From the NCBI GenBank assembly GCA_902773445.1, contig CACYEU010000257.1, positions 1 through 7,729 on the forward strand: a stretch of 7,729 bases of DNA, read 5' to 3'. Positions 1-6,128 of the stretch are shown in pieces. Both the position numbers and the translations under genes were made by a program. Every line of letters starts with the position of its first letter. Within the stretch, counting starts at the first letter, position 1. The notes below the pieces were generated by a model. It was not told where the DNA came from. It saw nothing but the letters and a program-made list of their open reading frames with translations, and did not search any database. This stretch comes from an uncultured Lachnospiraceae bacterium. Lineage in GTDB: Bacteria > Bacillota > Clostridia > Lachnospirales > Lachnospiraceae.

Positions 1-537
1 AGCTTCTATGCCCGCTTTGCCCTTGGCATCGTAGCCGACAACATGAGAAAACAGATCCCCGTAAGGATAGGTTCTGTATAGCTTACCGTCAGAGCCAAAC
101 TCCGACTTGGCAAGCACATTGCCGTTTCTGTCAAGAATTGCTCCCCTTGTGACATGTTCCGACATCGAATCCAGACGCGCGTTGTGAGCATTGCGCGCGA
201 AATCGCGTGCCCGGACCTGATTGAAGTACACGAGATACCCCATCATGACCAGGAACAGCGCAACAAATCCGTAAGTCAGGACCGAGAGTTGACGATTCCT
301 TTTCTTTCTGGCTTTCTCTTTTGGTGACGGAGGAAGTTTCTCCTCTTTGAAATCGTCAAGATTCTCTCTGGGAGGCGCCGGTCTTCTGCGCGGAGGGCGT
401 ACAGGAGCCGGCTTGACCTGATCATCAAGCTGCTTGATCAGATTCTCTTCAAGAGAACCGTCATAGACTTCACGATCCTGATCGAGATCGAGAATCTCAA
501 TATGAAAATCGTTCGGATCGTTACCTTTGCTGCTCAT
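1..537 (-). CDS. Class B penicillin-binding protein, N-terminal part (cut by window edge)
   Basis: This gene encodes a bitopic peptidoglycan transpeptidase that would cross-link glycan strands outside the membrane. Only the first 179 codons are present and the frame is open to the window edge. Residues 1-80 form a cytoplasmic tail rich in acidic, basic and proline residues (for example PVRPPRRRPAPP near 45-56). One transmembrane anchor spans about 84-105. The start of the extracytoplasmic PBP dimerisation region follows, with the class B signature RGAILDRNGNVLA at 131-143 and YPYGDLFSHVVGY at 157-169, which resembles clostridial PbpA/PBP2-type proteins. The catalytic SxxK, SxN and KTG motifs lie outside the window. 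The ATG at 537 is preceded by GGAGG with a 4-nt spacer. The first 17 nt overlap the end of the upstream SEDS gene, which suggests translational coupling and a cognate pair. The long charged tail is unusual for this group and could bind a cytoplasmic partner; that part is inference. Confidence 0.88.
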   Translation of the reverse strand, partial: MSSKGNDPNDFHIEILDLDQDREVYDGSLEENLIKQLDDQVKPAPVRPPRRRPAPPRENLDDFKEEKLPPSPKEKARKKRNRQLSVLTYGFVALFLVMMGYLVYFNQVRARDFARNAHNARLDSMSEHVTRGAILDRNGNVLAKSEFGSDGKLYRTYPYGDLFSHVVGYDAKGKAGIEA

Positions 538-1864
538 GCTGCCTCCATTGCTGTTCAATATAACGCTCTTCGTCTCCGCGAAGAATATACAGACCCTGTA
601 CGATCGCAAACATGATCATCGTACTGATTAGAGAACTGCCGCCGTAGCTGACGAACGGAAGCGTCACTCCGGTCGACGGAATAAACTTCGTCACGCCTCC
701 GATATTCAAAAAGGTCTGTGTGATATAGCAGGTTCCAAGACCAAGTGCTACAAGCTTGTAGAACACATTCCTGAATTTCATCGCTACATTCAGAAACATG
801 ATATAGCAGCTCAGACAGATCAATGTCAGACACAAAGCGAAAAAGATACCCATTTCCTCACAAATTGCTGAGAAAATAAAATCAGTCGAAGCGACAGGGA
901 TCGTTTCAGGCATACCGAGGCCAAGCCCCATGCCGAACCAGCCGCCGGTGCTGATCGCAAACAGTGATTGGGAAACCTGATAACCCTGATCGTCGTATGA
1001 GCCCAGCGGATCTTTCCAGGCAATCACGCGGTTTCTGACATGTCCGAATATATAATATGCTCCGACCGACGCAACAGAACCGGCCAGTATTCCCGCAAGC
1101 GGATAAAACGCTTTGCCGGTCGCGACATAGAGCATGACCAGGTAGACGACAAATATGATCAGCGCGGCACCGAGGTCCCGCGAGATCACGAGGATCAGCA
1201 CATGCGCGGCCGCCACAGCTGTTGTGATGCAGACCGTTCTGAAATCATGCTTTTTATAAAGACTCGATGCGACAAAGAACACGAACAGCAGCTTGACGAA
1301 TTCGGATGGCTGAATGCTGATCGGACCGACAGTAAATCCAAGTTTTGCGCCGCCGCTGATCTGTCCCGCAACGAGGACCGCCATCAGCGAGAGCACGCCG
1401 AGGCCGCCGTAGAACAGTTTCAGATCAGCCAGCTTGCCGACACGCCTGATAATGACAGGCACGATCAGCGTTAAGACCAATCCTGCGACCATAAAGGCAA
1501 ACTGTCTGATGCCAAGAGCAAATTTAAGTCTTGTGATCATGACCAGGCCGATCACCAGAAGCATCAGCATATGGTTGAGGATCAGTCTGGCGATTCCGGG
1601 ATAAAGTGACGTATAAAGAATCACAGCTACAAGGAAAAAAGCGACCTGCAGCCCGTAGAATGTCAGAAGCTTCGTGTCAGGCTCTTCAAGATACAGGACG
1701 CCGAAGCAGACGAAATGTATCAGAAACATCAGAGTCGTCTGCGTCCTGTAAGCATGTCGCTGCTTCCTCTCACTGTTAAAGGTAAAGACAAGGAAGCTGT
1801 ACAGCGTATAGAGTATCATCAGAACAATGATGATATATTTTGAAAAGTGAATCAATAACGTCAT
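521..1864 (-). CDS. SEDS peptidoglycan glycosyltransferase, FtsW/RodA/SpoVE family
   Basis: This is a polytopic membrane enzyme that polymerises lipid II into glycan strands and works with a class B PBP. The protein has 447 residues and is hydrophobic throughout, with about ten or more membrane segments. Family landmarks are QPSEFVKL at 185-192, SRDLGAAL at 228-235 (Asp230 sits where the essential SEDS aspartate is expected), GYQVSQSLFAISTGGWFG at 294-311, TDFIFSAICEEMG at 327-339, and the C-terminal GVTKFIPSTGVTLPFVSYGG at 390-409. It is longer than typical RodA or FtsW (about 370-410). The extra length is N-terminal: roughly 110-130 residues holding extra hydrophobic segments before the usual core. 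The ATG overlaps the U32 stop in an ATGA and is preceded by an AAGGTG-like ribosome site. Its 3' end overlaps the PBP start. The sequence does not decide whether it serves division, elongation or sporulation, so no gene symbol is given. Confidence 0.93.
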   Translation of the reverse strand: MTLLIHFSKYIIIVLMILYTLYSFLVFTFNSERKQRHAYRTQTTLMFLIHFVCFGVLYLEEPDTKLLTFYGLQVAFFLVAVILYTSLYPGIARLILNHMLMLLVIGLVMITRLKFALGIRQFAFMVAGLVLTLIVPVIIRRVGKLADLKLFYGGLGVLSLMAVLVAGQISGGAKLGFTVGPISIQPSEFVKLLFVFFVASSLYKKHDFRTVCITTAVAAAHVLILVISRDLGAALIIFVVYLVMLYVATGKAFYPLAGILAGSVASVGAYYIFGHVRNRVIAWKDPLGSYDDQGYQVSQSLFAISTGGWFGMGLGLGMPETIPVASTDFIFSAICEEMGIFFALCLTLICLSCYIMFLNVAMKFRNVFYKLVALGLGTCYITQTFLNIGGVTKFIPSTGVTLPFVSYGGSSLISTMIMFAIVQGLYILRGDEERYIEQQWRQHEQQR

Positions 1865-4065
1865 AGAACACCTTTATGAAAATGTCCCTTTGTATATGCG
1901 TATCTGACCTGATCAGACTCGCCTGCAAATACAGATAAGCGATCGCGCATCTCAGCCGCAGTCTCAGTCGTAAAGTCGAAACGCAGGTCAAAGTGTCCGG
2001 TTCGTTCGATCTGTTCAAGAGACTGATGAAGCGAACACGGCACACTATTGTATATTATATTATAGCAGGAATCACAGATGTTTTGAACGCTGAATTGTAC
2101 ACCTCTGCGGTCAGTCAGTTTCATGATGCCCGGTCTGTGCTGACACGAGGAAGTATTCCTGCGTACGCACTGCGCGCTGATCATCCTTGCTGTATATCCG
2201 TAGACCAGTATTTCGCGACGGCTGCGTGTCAGCATTTGACCGGCAATCGCCTCTTCGGCTTTCCTGATATCGTGCCGGCTCATTTCAACCGGATAACATG
2301 CCGGACAGACTCCGATCTCATCTGCGAAGCACATGCTTTGGCTGTTGAATGTATAAAAGAGATGATCTGCGTACATAACTCCGCGATATCCTCTCTCTTT
2401 AAGCCATGCTGCTGTATCGAGGCAGCGGACAAGAACTCCGTCAAATAAACTGAGTTCCTTCAGACCTTCATCACTGAAGATCCATGGCCGGAATGCATTG
2501 TCAAACTCACGGAAAACATGGGGCAATGCGATCATGATTTTTTTCTTGTTCCCGGATTTATGAGCTTCTTTAATTAATTTTTCAGCACACTGAGCTGAGT
2601 TGATCAGATTGCTCTCAACATATATGCGGTCGATCAGTGGATGCCCCAGCGCGCTCTTCCACTGTTCATCTGTTGACACGAGGACATGGATCTCGCGGTC
2701 ACTGTGATCATTTGCATTTGTTTTGCCAATGCAGGACGCCTCAGAACGGCTCTCAGACGGCTTCAGAGCGTCATGTCGTGCAAAAGGCTTCAGCAGTTCA
2801 TCTGCAATAGCAGAAAGCCCCTGGCGGCGTATTTCGTTGATCTGTGATACGGGCATGAACACCGGATCACTTAATCCGATCCGGTCGATTTGTATATCGA
2901 ACGGATACCTGTCTGCCTTGTTCAATCTGTCCGATATCTTTGCTGTATTCAGAGGTGCACTCTTTGCCGGTTCAACAGCATTGGCAGAACAGACTGTTGC
3001 TTCGACTTCGCCGGAAGACAGCTTGAGCTCGGCAGGTTGACCGGGAATAAACTGTGCATCGATATGAACAGTCCGGACGCAAGGATCATAATACACAGAC
3101 TCCGAACTTTCATCGCGCATTCTGAATGACGGATCATCGGGAGTGATCATATCAGGACCATTGCGCTTAAAGTAATATCCGGGTCCGGTTATGTTTCGCG
3201 CATACTGTTTTGCCTTGTCAATATCGTTTTCCGAAACATGAAAACCACCGGAGTTCAGCTTGTTCTGTTGATAAAGATCGACATATTTCCGATAGAGGCC
3301 GGTCACCGATGATACATATTCCGCATCCTTCATACGGCCTTCGATCTTAAACGAACTGATGCCGGCGTCGATAAGCTGACTGATCTTCGGCAGCACATTC
3401 ATATCATGCATACTCAACAGATAGGAAGGATCACCTTTATCTGTCCTGTAGAGTAGTCTGCATGGCTGTGCACAGCTGCCTCTGTTGCCGCTTCGATCGC
3501 CCATGGAGCTGCTGAACAGACATTTGCCGGAGTATGCGTAACACATGGCACCGTGCACGAAGCTTTCGATTTCGAGACCCGTCTGTTCTCTGATCTTCCG
3601 AATCTCACTGAGACTCAGCTCTCTTGCAGGAACAATGCGTGTGACACCGTACCGTGATAATACACGCGCCGCAGCTGCAGATGTAATACTCATCTGTGTG
3701 CTTGCATGGATCGGAAGCGACGGAAAGTATTGGTGAAGGAATCGTACAACGCCAAAATCCTGAACGATCACGGCGTCAAGACCACGTTCATAGAGCGGAG
3801 CGATCAGATCGTACAGTTCATCCATGATCTCATGTTCTTTCATAAGGATATTAACAGTCAGGTACAGCTTTCTGCCTGCCAGATGAGCATAATCGACTGC
3901 TTCCGTCATTTCATCCATACTGAAATTCTTTGCAAACGAACGCGCACTGAAGCGGTCAGTGCCGGCATAAACAGCGTCGGCACCGGCTGCAAAAGCTGCC
4001 TGCATGATCTGAAATGACCCTGCCGGGGCAAGGACTTCCGGTTTTTGAGGAATCTGATTGCTGAT
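1861..4065 (-). CDS. U32-family protein (long form, RlhA/TrhP-like RNA hydroxylase)
   Basis: Members of this family hydroxylate RNA: E. coli RlhA makes ho5C2501 in 23S rRNA and TrhP makes ho5U34 in tRNA. The older name is 'U32 peptidase/collagenase'. Taking the start at 4065 gives 734 residues. The N-terminal barrel opens with PEVLAPAGS (9-17) and GADAVYAG (28-35). The U32 signature ESFVHGAMCYAYSGKCLFS lies at about 167-185, and Cys175, Cys182, Cys198 and Cys202 match the four cysteines that bind Fe-S in relatives. The C-terminal half belongs to the long form, with a second cysteine set (633, 641, 664, 667) and the ending YTKGHFHKGV. The exact RNA target is unknown. The start is problematic. 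A TTG at 4095 is in frame, but it lies inside a terminator stem, upstream of the only good AGGAGG (4077-4072). The codon at a 6-nt spacing from that site is ATC, which I take as the start; ATT at 4068 is an alternative. The gene overlaps the SEDS gene by 4 nt. Confidence 0.9.
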   Translation of the reverse strand: MSNQIPQKPEVLAPAGSFQIMQAAFAAGADAVYAGTDRFSARSFAKNFSMDEMTEAVDYAHLAGRKLYLTVNILMKEHEIMDELYDLIAPLYERGLDAVIVQDFGVVRFLHQYFPSLPIHASTQMSITSAAAARVLSRYGVTRIVPARELSLSEIRKIREQTGLEIESFVHGAMCYAYSGKCLFSSSMGDRSGNRGSCAQPCRLLYRTDKGDPSYLLSMHDMNVLPKISQLIDAGISSFKIEGRMKDAEYVSSVTGLYRKYVDLYQQNKLNSGGFHVSENDIDKAKQYARNITGPGYYFKRNGPDMITPDDPSFRMRDESSESVYYDPCVRTVHIDAQFIPGQPAELKLSSGEVEATVCSANAVEPAKSAPLNTAKISDRLNKADRYPFDIQIDRIGLSDPVFMPVSQINEIRRQGLSAIADELLKPFARHDALKPSESRSEASCIGKTNANDHSDREIHVLVSTDEQWKSALGHPLIDRIYVESNLINSAQCAEKLIKEAHKSGNKKKIMIALPHVFREFDNAFRPWIFSDEGLKELSLFDGVLVRCLDTAAWLKERGYRGVMYADHLFYTFNSQSMCFADEIGVCPACYPVEMSRHDIRKAEEAIAGQMLTRSRREILVYGYTARMISAQCVRRNTSSCQHRPGIMKLTDRRGVQFSVQNICDSCYNIIYNSVPCSLHQSLEQIERTGHFDLRFDFTTETAAEMRDRLSVFAGESDQVRYAYTKGHFHKGVL

Positions 4066-4077
4066 AATGATCCTCCT
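4066..4077 (-). promoter_or_regulatory. Ribosome binding site of the U32 gene, followed by a non-canonical start
   Basis: AGGAGG lies at 4077-4072, read on the minus strand, and is followed by ATCATT and then ATC at 4065. No ATG, GTG or TTG lies within a usable distance downstream. The next in-frame ATG is about 60 nt further on, inside the conserved N-terminal region, past the PEVLAPAGS motif. The site begins one base after the U-tract of the upstream terminator. Confidence 0.7.
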
Positions 4078-4111
4078 AAAGAAAAGCTGCCGCAATAAAG
4101 CATGCGGCAGC
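4078..4111 (-). terminator. Rho-independent terminator after zapA
   Basis: Read on the minus strand, a perfect 9-bp stem GCTGCCGCA / TGCGGCAGC encloses an 8-nt loop and is followed directly by TTTTCTTT. It sits 28 nt after the zapA stop codon and would end the zinc-ribbon/zapA transcript. Its U-tract abuts the Shine-Dalgarno of the U32 gene, so any read-through mRNA carries this hairpin 8 nt upstream of that ribosome site. It may therefore act as a partial terminator or attenuator for U32-SEDS-PBP; the regulatory role is inference. Confidence 0.85.
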
Positions 4112-4123
4112 CGGTTTGATCAA
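4094..4123 (-). promoter_or_regulatory. Possible weak promoter for the U32-SEDS-PBP unit
   Basis: On the minus strand, TTGATC (4123-4118) and TTTATT (4099-4094) are separated by 18 nt. The -10 candidate falls in the loop of the zapA terminator. If used, transcription would start inside the 3' arm or U-tract of that hairpin, giving a very short leader before the AGGAGG. The match to consensus is modest and chance is a real possibility. The alternative is read-through from zapA. Confidence 0.25.
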
Positions 4124-4139
4124 GCTATTAAAGTTGGCA

Positions 4140-4562
4140 TCAATCCTGACGCCGCGCTTTGTGACTCTTATTCTCAGTCTCAAGCTTAACGATCTTCATC
4201 TGAAGATTATTGTTCTCTTTTTTGACGCGGTCGAGATTCTTTTCGGCGTTTTCACACTTGATCTGGACAGAGATCAGTTCGTGTTTCAGATCATACATCT
4301 CCTTGTCCTTGATCTCGAGATCACCTTCAAGTGAGCTTGCCTGTTTCTTAGCTTTGAAATAGTCGTCAGCGACATTCAGAGCAAGAAGAACACTTCTCGC
4401 ATCGGCGCTTTGTTTGCGATAGCTTTCACTCTGCGCGCACTCTTCGATCTTGTGATTAAGATATGTTGAAATCTTCTGAAGATACTCTTCACTTTCAAAA
4501 CCGCTCAGCGTAAAAACTTTTCCGCCGATCAGGGCCTCAGTTTGATTTTTTGACGAAGCCAT
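4140..4562 (-). CDS. zapA: Cell division protein ZapA, clostridial type with long coiled coil
   Basis: ZapA is a cytoplasmic protein that binds and bundles FtsZ filaments at the division site. This copy has 140 residues. The N-terminal ZapA fold covers about 8-75, with IGGKVFTLSGFESEEYLQK at 12-30 and LLALNVADDYFKAKKQ at 59-74, close to versions I associate with Lachnospiraceae. From about 70 to 131 it is a charged heptad-type coiled coil (DKEMYDLKHELISVQ and onward) ending in a basic tail. It is longer than minimal ZapA proteins (about 85-110) because of this extended coil, as is usual in clostridia. The ATG is preceded by AAGGAG with an 8-nt spacer, and only 22 nt separate it from the zinc-ribbon gene, so the two should share a transcript. 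A terminator follows. Close to wall-synthesis genes, its division role is consistent with the neighbourhood. Confidence 0.93.
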   Translation of the reverse strand: MASSKNQTEALIGGKVFTLSGFESEEYLQKISTYLNHKIEECAQSESYRKQSADARSVLLALNVADDYFKAKKQASSLEGDLEIKDKEMYDLKHELISVQIKCENAEKNLDRVKKENNNLQMKIVKLETENKSHKARRQD

Positions 4563-4584
4563 AGCCCAGTCTCCTTCCTACTCC

Positions 4585-5004
4585 TTAGTAATAATAACGT
4601 GACACTCCGACACCGACAGCCGCGACAATGATACTGATGATGATCGCAAGAACGATTCCGATCGCTAAAGAAATCAGTGTGCCGCGTGCGTAATTGCGCA
4701 GGTTAATATTCTGAGTTCCTCCGAATGCGAACACGAACATCAGGATGATTCCGGCCAGCGGGATCGCGAATAACAGAGAATATCCGACATAACCCCAGGG
4801 GCTGATCGGTGTGTAGTCAAACTCCTCCTGTTGCTGAATCGGTTGAGGCTGAACAGGCGGAATCGGCTGTTCAGGCTGTTGTCTGTAAGTCTGAGAGTCC
4901 GGAGTTGTAAATACATTGGGTTCAGACTGTGCAAGCGGACTGCCGCAAACCGCGCAGAACGCATTACCTTCAGGATTCTCAGCACCGCATTTTGGACAAA
5001 TCAT
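4585..5004 (-). CDS. Small zinc-ribbon protein with two transmembrane segments
   Basis: The function is unknown. The 139-residue protein begins with a zinc ribbon: CPKCG (Cys3, Cys6) and CAVCG (Cys17, Cys20), a four-cysteine site that should hold one zinc ion on the cytoplasmic side. A Pro/Gln-rich linker follows at about 35-60 (PEQPIPPVQPQPIQQQ). Two hydrophobic segments come next, at about 71-94 and 109-134, joined by a short polar turn NLRNYARG (101-108). The protein ends in RYYY. This ribbon-linker-membrane layout recurs in many clostridial proteins of unknown role, and the NLRNYAR turn is a familiar part of that group. The ATG follows GGAGG with a 7-nt spacer; a nearer ATG four bases upstream is out of frame. 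A good promoter precedes it. It is the first gene of a two-gene unit with zapA, so a division or envelope role is possible but unproven. Confidence 0.85.
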   Translation of the reverse strand: MICPKCGAENPEGNAFCAVCGSPLAQSEPNVFTTPDSQTYRQQPEQPIPPVQPQPIQQQEEFDYTPISPWGYVGYSLLFAIPLAGIILMFVFAFGGTQNINLRNYARGTLISLAIGIVLAIIISIIVAAVGVGVSRYYY

Positions 5005-5039
5005 ACATATACCTCCACTTTAAGATATAGCTTTCTAAT

Positions 5040-5067
5040 ACTATAACATATTTTCTGACAATTGCAA
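5040..5067 (-). promoter_or_regulatory. Extended -10 promoter of the zinc-ribbon/zapA unit
   Basis: On the minus strand, TTGCAA (5067-5062) and TATAGT (5045-5040) are 16 nt apart, and the -10 is preceded by TG one base away, the extended -10 form. Transcription would start near 5033, giving a leader of about 30 nt before the ATG at 5004. The -35 element overlaps the foot of the preceding terminator hairpin by two bases, so the two signals are packed end to end. Confidence 0.6.
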
Positions 5068-5096
5068 ACAGGGCTGCCGAAACGGCAACCCTGTTT
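5066..5096 (-). terminator. Terminator of the ABC transporter operon
   Basis: On the minus strand the RNA folds into a 14-bp stem, AAACAGGGTTGCCG against CGGCAGCCCTGTTT, with a three-base UUU loop and a single G-U pair. It lies about 30 nt after the last permease stop codon. The U residues sit at the foot of the stem and the run after it is short. On the plus strand the same hairpin has one C/A mismatch but is followed by TTTTATC, so it may act in both directions, although no plus-strand gene needs it. Confidence 0.8.
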
Positions 5097-5126
5097 TATC
5101 GTTAATTATGATGATTGTCAGCGCTC

Positions 5127-6125
5127 TTAACGTTCCTCTCTGAAGTACGGATTGCCAAGAGATGCAGGCGGTTGATTCTCACGCTTCTTTCTCATGCTGA
5201 CGGCGACAAGTACAATGATCGTAATGACATACGGGATCATCTTGTAGAACTCTTTGATCGCCGGATTGCTTCCGGTCGGAATAAAGAGATACAGAATGTA
5301 CAATGCACCAAACAGGATCGAAGCAAGGACGCCGACGTTCGGACGCCAGATCGTGAAGATAACCAACGCGATCGCAAGCCATCCTCTGTCACCGAATCCA
5401 TCGTTGGACCAGACGCCTGAAGCATAGTCCATAATGTAGAACAGTCCGCCTAATCCGGCGATCATACTTCCGATACATGTAGCAAGATACTTGTACTTGT
5501 TGACATTGATACCGGCCGCATCGGCAGTTGCCGGATCTTCACCGACAGCACGCAGATTCAGGCCGAGCCTTGTCCGCTTCAGAATATAGGCTGCGACAAG
5601 CGCTATGATAATTGACAGATAGACCAGGAATCCATAGTTTAAGAAGATCTCTCCGAACCAGCCGGTCTTAGCTGCCAGCGGCAGTTTGTGTACAAAACAG
5701 CCGTGAGTCTTGGAAAGAGCGATTGACGGAACATCCGAGCCTGTCAGTTTGATCAGCGAACCTCCGAAGAAGTTGCCGAATCCTACGCCGAACGTTGTCA
5801 ACGCCAGACCTGTAACGTTCTGATTAGCACGCAATGATACTGTCAGGAATGAATAGATCAGTCCCATCAGGAGAGATCCGACCATCGAGCAAAGCAGCGG
5901 AATCATGATACCAAGGAATGTATTGATATCTTTTCCCGATGCTTTCAGCGACTGCTCATAGAAGAATGAGCCGATGACGCCGCTGATTGCGCCGACATAC
6001 ATGATTCCGGGGATTCCGAGGTTCAGGTTACCGGATTTTTCAGTAATTGTCTCGCCTGTACTTCCGCAGAGGAGCGGGATGCTCTGTACGACAGCACGCG
6101 GTAAAAATGATACAATATCGAACAT
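5127..6125 (-). CDS. Nucleoside-type ABC importer, second permease (NupQ/YufQ-like)
   Basis: This is an inner-membrane permease of the BPD_transp_2 family, partner of the permease encoded just upstream. The family imports simple nucleosides (B. subtilis NupNOPQ, streptococcal RnsABCD). The protein has 332 residues, close to the usual 305-320, with about eight to ten membrane segments. It has an early TEKSGNLNLGIPGIMYVGA region (27-45), which matches the family's ER-x-G-x-LNLG-x-EG-hallmark. The cytoplasmic coupling loop LGLNLRAVGEDPATADAAGI is at 187-206 and contacts the ATPase, and GDRGWLAIAL follows at 245-254. A basic C-terminal tail ends in FREER. The ATG is preceded by AAGGAGG with an 8-nt spacer and lies 3 nt after the previous stop. 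It is the last gene of the operon, followed by a hairpin terminator. Nucleosides are the most likely cargo by family, but related sugar substrates cannot be excluded. Confidence 0.9.
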   Translation of the reverse strand: MFDIVSFLPRAVVQSIPLLCGSTGETITEKSGNLNLGIPGIMYVGAISGVIGSFFYEQSLKASGKDINTFLGIMIPLLCSMVGSLLMGLIYSFLTVSLRANQNVTGLALTTFGVGFGNFFGGSLIKLTGSDVPSIALSKTHGCFVHKLPLAAKTGWFGEIFLNYGFLVYLSIIIALVAAYILKRTRLGLNLRAVGEDPATADAAGINVNKYKYLATCIGSMIAGLGGLFYIMDYASGVWSNDGFGDRGWLAIALVIFTIWRPNVGVLASILFGALYILYLFIPTGSNPAIKEFYKMIPYVITIIVLVAVSMRKKRENQPPASLGNPYFREER

Positions 6126-6128
6126 CGC

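Noticed and set aside
419..442. Inverted repeat TCAAGC/GCTTGA in the PBP 5' region
   Set aside because: It is a short coding-sequence palindrome (IKQLDDQ codons) with no U-tract and no regulatory position.
555..833. Minus-strand open frame overlapping the SEDS gene in another frame
   Set aside because: It is out of frame with the clear SEDS motifs and has no family resemblance.
1040..1474. Plus-strand open frame of 144 codons, highly charged
   Set aside because: It lies wholly antisense to the SEDS core motifs, has no ribosome site, and its Arg/Asp-rich composition is what the reverse complement of a membrane protein gives.
1993..2448. Plus-strand open frame of 151 codons
   Set aside because: It is antisense to the conserved C-terminal half of the U32 gene, has no recognisable family features and no plausible ribosome site.
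5097..5126. Gap between the second permease stop and the terminator, examined for a small gene or RNA
   Set aside because: Only about 30 nt of unremarkable sequence; no start codon with a ribosome site and no further hairpin.
5115..5420. Plus-strand open frame at the end of the second permease
   Set aside because: It is antisense to the permease coding region, rich in charged residues and lacks a promoter or ribosome site.
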